A stretch of 64,000 nucleotides of DNA. It comes from Silvanigrella aquatica. Lineage in GTDB: Bacteria; Bdellovibrionota_B; Oligoflexia; Silvanigrellales; Silvanigrellaceae. The translations under genes were made by a program, and so were the position numbers. Where the stretch lies: NCBI RefSeq assembly GCF_001907975.1, contig NZ_CP017834.1, forward strand, positions 1,068,718 through 1,132,717, read 5' to 3'. Each line of letters starts with the position of its first letter. Within the stretch, counting starts at the first letter, position 1. The notes beneath the pieces are model-generated. The model saw only the letters and a list, made by a program, of their open reading frames with translations. It ran no database searches and was not told the origin of the DNA. Positions 1 through 8,514 of this stretch are shown here, piece by piece.

Positions 1-1
1 A

Positions 2-418
2 GGTTTATGGTACCAGGGAGTAACTACGAGCAAAGACTCAACAGGAACTTTAGGAAACTCCTCTACTGTGAGTTACACAGCGAGTACAACAGATAATTCA
101 CAGACTATAACCACTATAGGTGTCGGTTTAACTGGTAATACAAAGCTATTTTCTATGACAGGTTTTTTAGCTGATGGTGATGTTTTAACATATGCTTTAG
201 GTTATCAAAATGCTACGGGTCAATATATCTCTTCTACAAGAACATTAACAACAGATATGTATAATTTTGGCTTTGGTTACATGCAGGGTAATTTTTCTAT
301 TGAATTAAACTATGCAGCAACTTCTGCAAATTATTCCGCATATACTAATAATGATGGTGTTTCTAATCAAGATACAGCGAGTCTTGTTTACTTAGTTGGA
401 ACGCTTGCAGTCCTTTAA
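2..418 (+). CDS. C-terminal part of a beta-rich, probably outer-membrane or surface protein (5' end outside window)
   Basis: The reading frame is open from base 2 with no internal stop and ends at TAA 416-418, so the gene begins upstream of the window; an internal GTG at 68 is not a convincing start. The visible 138 residues are rich in Thr, Ser, Asn, Tyr and Gly, with alternating polar and aromatic/aliphatic residues (LTYALGYQNA, FGFGYMQGNF, SIELNYAATS). This resembles transmembrane strands of a porin or other beta-barrel. The last residue is Leu rather than the Phe often found at barrel C-termini. No cysteine is visible. A hairpin terminator follows directly. The family cannot be named from this fragment. 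Confidence 0.6.
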   Translation, partial: GLWYQGVTTSKDSTGTLGNSSTVSYTASTTDNSQTITTIGVGLTGNTKLFSMTGFLADGDVLTYALGYQNATGQYISSTRTLTTDMYNFGFGYMQGNFSIELNYAATSANYSAYTNNDGVSNQDTASLVYLVGTLAVL

Positions 419-440
419 TATAATTGACTTTTAGTAACTA

Positions 441-484
441 AAAACTTGTCACTCCTTTTAAAATTGGAATGACAGGTTTTTTTA
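441..484. terminator. Bidirectional Rho-independent terminator between convergent genes
   Basis: A 15-bp stem pairs 441-455 with 466-480 around a 10-nt loop, with one mismatch that becomes a G-U wobble on the opposite strand. A T-run (477-483) follows on the plus strand, and four A residues at 441-444 supply the U-run on the minus strand. It lies between the plus-strand barrel-like gene and the minus-strand SIS gene. Confidence 0.8.
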
Positions 485-1537
485 AATTGTACTTGTTACT
501 TTATTTAGATTTTTTGGCAAATCCGGGTTTCTCTCTCTTAAATGTGCAAGTTGAGCGGCAAAGGGATAAAAACGGTGAATTAAGGTGACAACGTCACAGA
601 GAGAATCTAAAGAAGGTGCTGTCGGGATGACAGTGGTATTTTTTAAAAGATTTTTATTTTCTTCAATTATATTTTCTGCCGCAATAGCAATAATTTTAGC
701 TTCTTTTTCTTGGAACTTATCAATTAATTTTAAAATTCCCGATAATGCTTCATCTTTCTGTAAATAAACGATGAGAGGGAAGTTTTTTTGTACTAATTCA
801 AAAGGACCGTGTAAAATTTCGGCACCACTAAAAGCTTCAGCGTGTAGACCACAGGTTTCTTTAAATTTTAAGGCAGACTCTAGAGCAATAGGAAATGTGA
901 AACCTCGTCCAATGGTTAAGACACTTTTTTCATGTTGAAGAAGCTGAAGTGCAGAATGATATTGCTCAGAATTTTTCTGAGATAATAAACAAGGCAGTTG
1001 GGCAAGATGATTTTTTAAATCCTGATTTTGCCTCCAAAAGGCAACAAGTTGAATAACTCGAGTAAGAGAAGCAATAAAACTTTTAGTTGCGGCAACTGAA
1101 CTTTCCTTTCCTGCATTTAAAGGAATAAAATATTCACTTTCTTTCTCTAAAGGCGAATTGAGTTCATTTACAATTGATAAAGTGACAGCACCTTTTTTTC
1201 TGGCTGTTGCCATACATTCAATTAAATCATCGCTTTTACCAGATTGAGAAATAGCGAACACAAAACCATTTTTATAATTGATATTAGATTTATAAATAGT
1301 ATGGACTGAAGGAGCAATAGAAGATGTTGGAACACCAAGTTGTGTTTCAAAAGCATATTTTGCAAAATAGGCTGCATGATCAGAGCTCCCCCTTGCAATT
1401 GTGGAGGCAAAATAAGGAGGGTGTTTTTGCAATCTTTGCACAAGTTCTTCAATAACAGGCAATCCTATTTTTTGTTGGCTTTCAATAATAGACGAACTTT
1501 CTTCTGTTTCTGACTCCATTAAAGATTGAGAACTCAT
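482..1537 (-). CDS. SIS-domain sugar-phosphate isomerase/deaminase, probable glucosamine-6-phosphate deaminase NagB-II type
   Basis: The protein has two SIS domains like the isomerase half of GlmS but lacks the N-terminal glutaminase domain. Family signatures are visible: the substrate loop around ARGSSDHAA, the phosphate-binding AISQSGKSDD, the ESSVAATKSF segment, GRGFTFPIALESALKFKET, and a GlmS-like tail (DLPKNLNK). GlmS relatives of this length next to nag genes act as NagB-II, converting GlcN-6-P to Fru-6-P and ammonia; AgaS-type deaminase is the alternative. The start is set at ATG 1537, with AAAGGAAA about 8 nt upstream, rather than the TTG at 1543. It is the last gene of a minus-strand run, 15 bp after sohB. 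NagA and a GlcNAc kinase lie far away at 46 kb, so the pathway would be dispersed. Confidence 0.75.
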   Translation of the reverse strand: MSSQSLMESETEESSSIIESQQKIGLPVIEELVQRLQKHPPYFASTIARGSSDHAAYFAKYAFETQLGVPTSSIAPSVHTIYKSNINYKNGFVFAISQSGKSDDLIECMATARKKGAVTLSIVNELNSPLEKESEYFIPLNAGKESSVAATKSFIASLTRVIQLVAFWRQNQDLKNHLAQLPCLLSQKNSEQYHSALQLLQHEKSVLTIGRGFTFPIALESALKFKETCGLHAEAFSGAEILHGPFELVQKNFPLIVYLQKDEALSGILKLIDKFQEKEAKIIAIAAENIIEENKNLLKNTTVIPTAPSLDSLCDVVTLIHRFYPFAAQLAHLRERNPDLPKNLNKVTSTI

Positions 1538-1552
1538 AAACAATTTCCTTTA

Positions 1553-2617
1553 CTACATTAAGAGGGGGTAATTTTGTTCATTTTTAGCAATACTTTTTTC
1601 AATGGTTGAATTCACAATAGCTTGCACGCTTCCTGTTAACTTATCACGTAGGGATTCTTTTTTAGGAGTAAAAATTTGATAAACTTGATAATTCTTACTA
1701 CATTCCAATAGGTAATCGTCCGTTGTTTTAAGTTCATCTACTAATTTAAGTTCGAGTGCCTTTAATCCATACCAATATTCACCGGTAGCAACCACATCAA
1801 GATCTACAGTGTTACGATATTTTTGCACATGATTTTTAAATAAAGTATGGACATCTTCAATTTGTTCTTGGAATTTTGCTTTTTTCTTTTCCGTAATTTC
1901 TCCTAGTGGTGTGAGTGTTCTTTTATATTCCCCTGCTGTGATTTCAAGATATTCAATATCATTTTTATTCAGTAATTTATTTAAATTGGGCAAGCTAGCA
2001 ATAACCCCAATGGAACCAATAATAGCAAAAGGTGCAGCAATAATTTTATCTGCAAGACAGGCCATCATGTAGCCGCCACTGGCTGCAACTTTATCAACAC
2101 AGATCGTAAGCGGAATTTTGTGGTCTTTTATACGCGCAATTTGCGATGACGCTAAGCCATACGAATGAACCATACCGCCGGGACTTTCAAGTCGAATAAC
2201 AATTTCATCGCAGGTACGTGCTGTCTGCAAAAGTGCTGTGACCTGTTCTCTAAAAACGGTGACGGCGCTTGCGGCAATATCTCCGTTAAAATCTAGCACA
2301 AAAACTCTTTTAGGTTGTTCCTTGGGAGTTTCTTTTTTACTTTCAGCTTTTTCTAATTTCTTTTTTTCTTTAGCTTCAATTTTTTCTTTTTTTTCAATTT
2401 CTTTTAATTCTGATTCTGATAATATTTCATTTAATATTTTATTTTTACTTTCTTCATATATTTTATTTAAATTCTTAACATTAATTTTTATTTCTTGATT
2501 TAATTTTTTCTTTCTCAAAGTAATTAAGGCTAAAATCCCAATGAAAAGAAGGAATAAACCAATAACACCAAAAAAGGCGAGTGTGAGTTGAAACCAGTTA
2601 AAAAGCGATGGGGACAT
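1553..2617 (-). CDS. sohB: Inner-membrane serine peptidase, SohB/SppA (S49) family
   Basis: Residues 8-34 form one membrane segment, followed by a Lys/Glu-rich stretch (36-102) likely to be coiled coil or charged linker. The S49 domain covers about 105-330. The Ser-Lys dyad can be placed: Ser180 in VAASGGYMMA and Lys232 in GEYKRTL. The surrounding text (DKIIAAPFAIIGSIGVI, ATGEYWYG) matches E. coli SohB closely, and the length (354 aa) fits. SohB-type enzymes cleave signal-peptide remnants or misfolded membrane segments at the periplasmic face. The start ATG has a GAAGGAGC ribosome site. Gaps of 17 bp from dsbD and 15 bp to the next gene imply co-transcription. Confidence 0.9.
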   Translation of the reverse strand: MSPSLFNWFQLTLAFFGVIGLFLLFIGILALITLRKKKLNQEIKINVKNLNKIYEESKNKILNEILSESELKEIEKKEKIEAKEKKKLEKAESKKETPKEQPKRVFVLDFNGDIAASAVTVFREQVTALLQTARTCDEIVIRLESPGGMVHSYGLASSQIARIKDHKIPLTICVDKVAASGGYMMACLADKIIAAPFAIIGSIGVIASLPNLNKLLNKNDIEYLEITAGEYKRTLTPLGEITEKKKAKFQEQIEDVHTLFKNHVQKYRNTVDLDVVATGEYWYGLKALELKLVDELKTTDDYLLECSKNYQVYQIFTPKKESLRDKLTGSVQAIVNSTIEKSIAKNEQNYPLLM

Positions 2618-2634
2618 ATACGAAGCTCCTTCGG

Positions 2635-4605
2635 TCAGTTTTTAGAATAAATATTAAAAGGTGTATTTAAAATTTTAGAAGCGGGAACAAAACCTTGAAA
2701 CAAAATATCTGGCTTTTGATCGAATTGAGATTGGGAATTCAATATTCCAACGGCGGGCAGTCCATTTATTTCCCAACGCGCGATCAATTTTTGAATTTCA
2801 TCTGATGTATCTGTGAAATTGAGTTCGACAGCAATAAAATGATCATTGATATATTGAATGAGTTGAGGATCTTTCCAGGTTGTTTCCTTCATTTCCATAC
2901 AAGCGGTGCACCACTCAGCCCAAATATCGAATAAAATAGGTTTCCCCGTTTTTTTAGCTTTTTTAACAGCGTCATCAAAATTATATGTCCAATGAATTGA
3001 ATTTTTGTCTGAAATATTTTCTTCTATAATACTTTTGTTACTTAGGTTATAAAAACTATTTGTGGACGCTAATGTTAACCATAATGCTAAAAAAGTACAG
3101 CTTAATGTTAAGCCTATTCTTGATAATTTGCCAATAAGATCTTTTTTAGGTGTGAGAATTATAAAAGTAATACTCAACATAAAAACAATACTTAATGTGA
3201 AATAATGTGGTTTGCTATAAATTTCCTGGATAATAGGAATTTTTTGAAAGGGAGTTCTCACATAATACAATGCCAGTGCAAACATCAGTGCGGCAAAAAA
3301 TATTTTAACAAAATGAACGGCTCTTGGAAATTTGGGCAACTTGCTGATGCGTTGACTAAAATAACCTAAGGCAATATAGGGAATACCAAAACCTAATGAG
3401 AAAAAAAACATATAAGTAAATCCTGTAAGAGGATTTTTATTTTGGGCAATAAGTAATAAAATGGTACTTAATACGGGACCTGTGCAAGGAGCTGAAATAA
3501 ATCCACTTACGGCTCCCATTGTGGCCACAGCAGCGCGAGGATAGTTTTGAGCTAAAGGAATTTTATGTGCTAGGGATTGAATTGCGGTAAATTGAAATAA
3601 TCCAAGCATTGATAAACCTAAAACAAACATTAAAATAGCAACGAACCAGTTGACAATAGGATTAGCTAAATGTGAACCAAAAATGCTCCCTGTCATACCA
3701 GCAAAGACACCAAGAAGTGAGTATGTTAATATCATTCCTCCCACATATATGAAGGGTAAGGATTTTAATTTTTTCTTTGTTTTTCCTTTATCTCCAAACT
3801 GTGCCATGACATTTAATGTAATAGGGATCATAGGGTAGACACATGGTGTTAAATTCATGAGGAGTCCTGCGAGAAACAGTGCAGGAAATAGAATCCAACT
3901 CCCCTGCTTAATGGCATTTTGGATTTTGAGAGCAATATTATCATTAAGAAGAGTGATTTTTTCAGAGGAATTAGATTCCATATTTTCAATGAGCTTTATT
4001 TCATTTTGAATATTTTGAGCTTTATTTTGAAAAAAAGAGCCATGATTTTCTAAATTTGTATTAAACGCGGATTTATTTTTATCAGCCTGTGATGTTTTGC
4101 CTTCTATAATATTTAAGAAAAGTGAAGAAGGAACAAGGCAAACGGATTGTGAGCAAGCTTGTACTTTAATTTCAAGTATATCATTTTGATTTGGGCTGTG
4201 ATTTATTTCTACTATAAAAACAGATCCATTTTTAAAAATATTTTTTTGTGTTTTATAAAAGGGGTCTAAATATTTTTGAGAAGGTTTTTCTGCTTGGTAT
4301 TTTATGACAAAAGGAAGACTGTTTTCTGGTAAAAAACTAAATTTTAATTTGTCTTCATAAATTTTAAAATTATTTTTTGTATTCAATTGAATATAAATTT
4401 TAGATTTCGATAATAACTCTATTTTTAAAACTTTAAATTCAATAACATCTTGAATTTTTATATTATTATTTAATTCATGATTTTCTGATTGTGTTGGAGA
4501 AAATAATTCCTCTGCCCCTGTTGAATTTTGAACTAATAAATTTATAAATAAAGTGAGAAACGATAATAAATAAATTTTTAATAATCTAGTCTTTTTTTGA
4601 CGCAC
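2635..4605 (-). CDS. dsbD: Thiol:disulfide interchange protein DsbD
   Basis: All three DsbD modules are present: a signal peptide (about 1-30), a periplasmic alpha domain with Cys151 and Cys156, a polytopic beta domain of about eight helices with Cys255 (LTPCVYPMIP) and Cys374 (SAPCTGPVL), and a C-terminal thioredoxin-like gamma domain with the CTAC pair (Cys566/Cys569). It carries electrons from cytoplasmic thioredoxin to periplasmic DsbC/DsbG or cytochrome c maturation partners. The start is GTG 4605, preceded by AGAGGT with 6-nt spacing. The length (656 aa) is somewhat above the E. coli protein, because of a low-complexity Asn/Ser/Lys linker at about 170-225. It is the first gene of the dsbD-sohB-nagB-II run and diverges from gpmI. 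Confidence 0.93.
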   Translation of the reverse strand: MRQKKTRLLKIYLLSFLTLFINLLVQNSTGAEELFSPTQSENHELNNNIKIQDVIEFKVLKIELLSKSKIYIQLNTKNNFKIYEDKLKFSFLPENSLPFVIKYQAEKPSQKYLDPFYKTQKNIFKNGSVFIVEINHSPNQNDILEIKVQACSQSVCLVPSSLFLNIIEGKTSQADKNKSAFNTNLENHGSFFQNKAQNIQNEIKLIENMESNSSEKITLLNDNIALKIQNAIKQGSWILFPALFLAGLLMNLTPCVYPMIPITLNVMAQFGDKGKTKKKLKSLPFIYVGGMILTYSLLGVFAGMTGSIFGSHLANPIVNWFVAILMFVLGLSMLGLFQFTAIQSLAHKIPLAQNYPRAAVATMGAVSGFISAPCTGPVLSTILLLIAQNKNPLTGFTYMFFFSLGFGIPYIALGYFSQRISKLPKFPRAVHFVKIFFAALMFALALYYVRTPFQKIPIIQEIYSKPHYFTLSIVFMLSITFIILTPKKDLIGKLSRIGLTLSCTFLALWLTLASTNSFYNLSNKSIIEENISDKNSIHWTYNFDDAVKKAKKTGKPILFDIWAEWCTACMEMKETTWKDPQLIQYINDHFIAVELNFTDTSDEIQKLIARWEINGLPAVGILNSQSQFDQKPDILFQGFVPASKILNTPFNIYSKN

Positions 4606-4631
4606 GTTTTACCTCTGTTTAAATTCTTAAT

Positions 4632-4660
4632 TTGACCAAATGCCGTTGCATAGGTAAATT
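4632..4660 (+). promoter_or_regulatory. Candidate sigma70 promoter for gpmI-mazG
   Basis: TTGACC (4632-4637) and TAAATT (4655-4660) are separated by exactly 17 bp, leaving about 50 nt of leader before ATG 4714. A GCTTAAGC palindrome (4661-4668) covers the expected start point. Sequence match only. Confidence 0.5.
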
Positions 4661-4713
4661 GCTTAAGCGCTTCGTTAAAACGAATTGAGACTAACTTTGG
4701 AGCAAAATTTACA

Positions 4714-7407
4714 ATGGGCAACACAAAATCATTTCAATTAAATCGCGTATCTCCTTCAAAGGGAAACAGAAAAATATTAACAATTGTAATGGATGGAGTG
4801 GGTTACACCAATCCTGGTGCTAATATTACTTCTGAAATGAGCAATGAAAAAGGAATTCTTCCCTCTGAATCCTTTTTAACAGGAAATGCTGTAAATGCAG
4901 CGTATACTCCTAATTTACAACGTTTGGTTTCCTGTTCTCTTTTTCGTACCCTCAAGGCTCATGGCACAGCTGTTGGTTTACCAAGTGATGATGATATGGG
5001 CAACAGTGAAGTCGGTCATAATGCTCTCGGAGCGGGTCGTATTTTTGCGCAAGGAGCAAAACTTGTAAATGCGGCTCTTGAATCGGGAAATCTTTTTAAG
5101 GGTGATGCCTGGCAAAAAGTTGTTAATAGAGAAGATCTTAAAAATAAAACAGCGACCTTACATTTATGTGGACTCCTATCAGATGGAAATGTTCACAGCC
5201 ATATTGATCATTTATTTGCTTTAATTAAAGGAGCAAAAAAAGAAGGAGTGAAAAAAATCCGTCTACACATGCTACTCGACGGACGAGATGTGGGTCCTTT
5301 AACAGCTATAAATTATATTGAAAAACTTGAAAATTTTTTAAAAGAAGAAAATAGTCCAAGTTTTGATTGTAAAATTGCATCAAGTGGGGGGCGCACCTTC
5401 GTTACAATGGATCGCTATGAAAGCGATTGGAGCATTGTAGAAAGAGGATATCAAGTCCATATTTTAGGCGAAGGAAGAGTTTTTTCCTCCTTATTGGAAG
5501 CTGTTGAAAAATTAAGAGAAGAAAAAAATTATTACGATCAGGACTTGCCTCCTATTGTTATTCATGAAAATGGAAAACCCCTTGGTACAGTTGAAGACGG
5601 GGATAGCTTTATATTTTTTAATTTTAGAGGTGATAGAGCAATTGAAATATCGAGAGCTTTAACGGAACAAAATTTTACGGCATTTCCAAGAAAGCGTTTT
5701 CCTAAAATTTTTTACGCAGGAATGATGCAATATGATGGTGATTTAAAATTACCCGAGCTCTTTTTAGTAACACCACCCGCCATCGATCGCACCATGACAG
5801 AATTATTAAGCAAGGCTTCTGTAAAACAATTTGCTTGCAGCGAAACTCAAAAATTTGGACATGTGACTTATTTTTGGAATGGCAATCGTAGTGGAAAATT
5901 TAATGCTGAATTTGAAAAATATGTTGAAATTCCATCGGATTTAATTCCTTTTCAAGAACGTCCGTGGATGAAATCAGCAGAGATTGCTGATGAAACAATT
6001 AAACAAATGTATGCTAATTCATTTGAAATTGGTCGGATTAATTTTGCAAATGGCGATATGGTTGGTCATTCCGGTGATTTTGCTGCCACAGTTCTGTCAG
6101 TTGCCGCAGTAGATTTAGCTTTAGGTCGTATTATGAAAGCAGCTAAAGAAACAAACACCATTTTAATTGTTGTTGCTGATCATGGTAATGCCGATGAAAT
6201 GTTTGAACTTGATAAAAAAACAAAAAAAGTAGTTTATGATAAAAATGGTTTGCCAAAGTTGAAAACCAGTCATACTTTATCTCCTGTTCCTTTTGTCATT
6301 TATAATGAGGAAATTCTTGAGCATAAAATTCAATTAAAAGATAATCTTCCTCTTGCTGGACTTGCTAATGTGGCAGCTACCATATTGGAATTGGCAGGAT
6401 TTCAAGTCCCAGATTTTTATGAACCTTCTTTAATTGAAATAAAGGGAAGTAAAACAATAAATAAAAAGGAAGATATTCTGATTAAAAAAAATAATGAGAA
6501 TTTATTTCAAAATAAAAATTTTTCAGAAAGATATCATCACTCTAAAATTGCTCTTGAATTTGCTGATACCATTGCAAAATTGAGATCTCCCAGCGGCTGT
6601 CCTTGGGATAAAGAGCAAACATTTTTATCCTTACGACCTTACTTAATTGAAGAAGCTTATGAAACAATTGAAGCTATAAATTCTTTAGGTGATAAGCCTT
6701 CACAAAAAAAATTAAGTCATTTTTGTGAAGAACTTGGTGATATATTGTTGCAAGTTTATTTGCACTCTCAGGTTGCTTTAGATGATAAATTATTTCAAAT
6801 TAGTGATGTTTTTGAAAATATCAATCATAAAATGATCACGCGACATCCACATGTCTTTAAAATTTCTGATAATGATATTAAGAATGCAGATGATGTGAAA
6901 ATACAATGGGAAAAAATCAAACGAAATGAAAAACCTGAAAATTCTCAACATGAATTTCAAACACTTCTCAAAAAAGCATTAAAAAAGAGAGCGCTTCCTA
7001 CTTTAAATTTTGGAACAGAATTATCTAAACGAGCAAAAAAAATTGGTTTTAGTTGGAGAACTTTACCTGAGGTTTTTTCTGATGTGTTATCCGAAGTAAA
7101 AGAATTGCAACATGAAATAGAAAATAATGAAATTGATACGCATAAAATTGAAGATGAAATTGGTGATGTTATTTTTTCATTATGTAACCTTGTAAACTTT
7201 ATTAAGGAAACAAGGAAAGATGCAGAACATTTTGATTTTGATTTGATGGCACGTGCATCCTGTGAAAAATTTATAAATAGATTTTTTGAGATGGAAAAAA
7301 TTATGCTTGAAAAGGGTGCTCCACTTGATGAAGAAACGGCGCAAAAAATTTCATTAGACCAGTGGAATGATCTGTGGAGCCAGGCTAAAAAAAGACGCTA
7401 TAGGTAA
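4714..7407 (+). CDS. gpmI: Fusion of cofactor-independent phosphoglycerate mutase (GpmI) with MazG nucleotide pyrophosphohydrolase
   Basis: One uninterrupted 897-residue frame holds two complete enzymes. Residues 1 to about 570 are iPGM (3-PG to 2-PG, Mn-dependent): Asp27 in VMDGVG, the phospho-acceptor Ser98 in MGNSEVGHN, LLDGRDVGP, FFNFRGDRA, NGDMVGHSG and VADHGNADEM. After a Lys/Asn-rich linker (about 570-605), residues 607-897 match full-length two-domain MazG: LRSPSGCPWDKEQT, the metal ligands EEAYE and EELGDILLQV, RHPHVF, and a second EDEIGDVIFS motif. MazG hydrolyses NTPs to NMP and PPi and can affect (p)ppGpp levels. The start ATG has TTTGGAGC upstream. I know of no described GpmI-MazG fusion. 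Both halves keep catalytic residues, so both are probably active. Confidence 0.92.
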   Translation: MGNTKSFQLNRVSPSKGNRKILTIVMDGVGYTNPGANITSEMSNEKGILPSESFLTGNAVNAAYTPNLQRLVSCSLFRTLKAHGTAVGLPSDDDMGNSEVGHNALGAGRIFAQGAKLVNAALESGNLFKGDAWQKVVNREDLKNKTATLHLCGLLSDGNVHSHIDHLFALIKGAKKEGVKKIRLHMLLDGRDVGPLTAINYIEKLENFLKEENSPSFDCKIASSGGRTFVTMDRYESDWSIVERGYQVHILGEGRVFSSLLEAVEKLREEKNYYDQDLPPIVIHENGKPLGTVEDGDSFIFFNFRGDRAIEISRALTEQNFTAFPRKRFPKIFYAGMMQYDGDLKLPELFLVTPPAIDRTMTELLSKASVKQFACSETQKFGHVTYFWNGNRSGKFNAEFEKYVEIPSDLIPFQERPWMKSAEIADETIKQMYANSFEIGRINFANGDMVGHSGDFAATVLSVAAVDLALGRIMKAAKETNTILIVVADHGNADEMFELDKKTKKVVYDKNGLPKLKTSHTLSPVPFVIYNEEILEHKIQLKDNLPLAGLANVAATILELAGFQVPDFYEPSLIEIKGSKTINKKEDILIKKNNENLFQNKNFSERYHHSKIALEFADTIAKLRSPSGCPWDKEQTFLSLRPYLIEEAYETIEAINSLGDKPSQKKLSHFCEELGDILLQVYLHSQVALDDKLFQISDVFENINHKMITRHPHVFKISDNDIKNADDVKIQWEKIKRNEKPENSQHEFQTLLKKALKKRALPTLNFGTELSKRAKKIGFSWRTLPEVFSDVLSEVKELQHEIENNEIDTHKIEDEIGDVIFSLCNLVNFIKETRKDAEHFDFDLMARASCEKFINRFFEMEKIMLEKGAPLDEETAQKISLDQWNDLWSQAKKRRYR

Positions 7408-7485
7408 TATTAAAAACTTGCCAAATAGCCTGTGGCGTAGCATGTTTACTAACCGTTGTGAGATGCAATTATAAAGGATGCAACT

Positions 7486-8487
7486 ATGGTATTAAAAAAT
7501 TTATTTGGAAAAAAAGACCAGTCAAAAAAGATTGAAAACACAAATACAAGTACCTCAGAAAATCAGGAAGATTCTTCGCAAAGTGAAGCCGCGCAACAAC
7601 CCTCAGAACCCACACCTGCTGTGCATCTTGAAACAGCAATGGTTGACAATGCTCGTAACGATACCGCAGAAACCCGTGCCAAAGTTTATCAGGAATTACT
7701 CTTTTCTGACTTACTATTAGCACTTTCCGATTCCGCTCCAGGCGAAGAGGATGCCGATGCAGGCAAAAATGCTGGAGCAAATCCTAGCGTAAATGTGGCT
7801 ATATTAGCAAATTCTCAAGGAGTTCAATTTGCCGCTGCTTTTACCAGCGCTGCCGCCGCACGCAGATGGCGTGCTGAGGGAGGACAATATGTCTCCATTC
7901 GTGGACAAGATGTTTTTAAACTTCTTGAGCCCAGCCCTGCGGAAGTCATTGTATTAAACCCGGGTAGTGCTCCTTTTATTGTTCTAAATAAAGTCGAATA
8001 TCGACAGTTAGCAATGGGTATTGTTCCTCAAACTCAACGTAGTCCAGTACAGCTGAATGTTTCACCAGATCAAGCGGGCGCAGCATCGGGACAAAATGAA
8101 GGTATGCAAATTGCATTTCCTCCCGACGCCTTTAACGATATTCAAAAAGAGCATGCTTTAAAAATTCTTTCTTCCTTTGAAAATATAGAAGCGGCCGCTC
8201 TCGGTGCCATTCTACCTCCAAATGCGGCACAGGATTCAGGTTGGTTGCGCACTGTTTTCTTAAGAGTCATTGGTCTTGAAGAAAATCAAGAAAAGGTTCA
8301 GAGTTTTTGCCTGAATGTTCGAGATTCTATGAGGAAAGATAACGACTATTTTGTTGAAACTCAATTTGAAGTAGGCGTTATGCCCGACCCTAATTTCTGG
8401 CTCGCAATGCATCAAAACAATTTTATTTTATTAGATAAAAATCCTCCTCAAATGCCCCCTTCTGAAAGTACAGCTGTGCAGCATTGA
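7486..8487 (+). CDS. SseB-family protein with N- and C-terminal SseB domains
   Basis: An acidic, Gln/Ser-rich N-terminal stretch (about 15-50) precedes an SseB N-domain (about 85-185, with VNVAILANSQGVQFAAAFTS and EVIVLNPGSAPFIVLNK) and an SseB C-domain (about 210-325, IQKEHALKILSSFENIEAA to MPDPNFWLAMH). E. coli SseB was named for enhanced serine sensitivity; its biochemical role is not settled, and related domains occur on type III secretion and other adaptor proteins. It is cytoplasmic, with no signal or membrane segment. The ATG has AAAGGATG at 7-nt spacing. It lies 78 bp after gpmI-mazG and 27 bp before kdsD, probably in one transcription unit. Confidence 0.75.
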   Translation: MVLKNLFGKKDQSKKIENTNTSTSENQEDSSQSEAAQQPSEPTPAVHLETAMVDNARNDTAETRAKVYQELLFSDLLLALSDSAPGEEDADAGKNAGANPSVNVAILANSQGVQFAAAFTSAAAARRWRAEGGQYVSIRGQDVFKLLEPSPAEVIVLNPGSAPFIVLNKVEYRQLAMGIVPQTQRSPVQLNVSPDQAGAASGQNEGMQIAFPPDAFNDIQKEHALKILSSFENIEAAALGAILPPNAAQDSGWLRTVFLRVIGLEENQEKVQSFCLNVRDSMRKDNDYFVETQFEVGVMPDPNFWLAMHQNNFILLDKNPPQMPPSESTAVQH

Positions 8488-8514
8488 TTTCTTTTAAGTG
8501 AGGTTTGTTTACTT

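Noticed and set aside
585-767. 60-codon plus-strand ORF opposite the SIS gene
   Set aside because: It is antisense to a conserved coding region, has no ribosome site and no recognisable protein pattern.
2238-2498. 86-codon Phe/Ser-rich ORF opposite sohB
   Set aside because: It mirrors the Lys/Glu-rich linker of SohB; composition is explained by the complementary strand.
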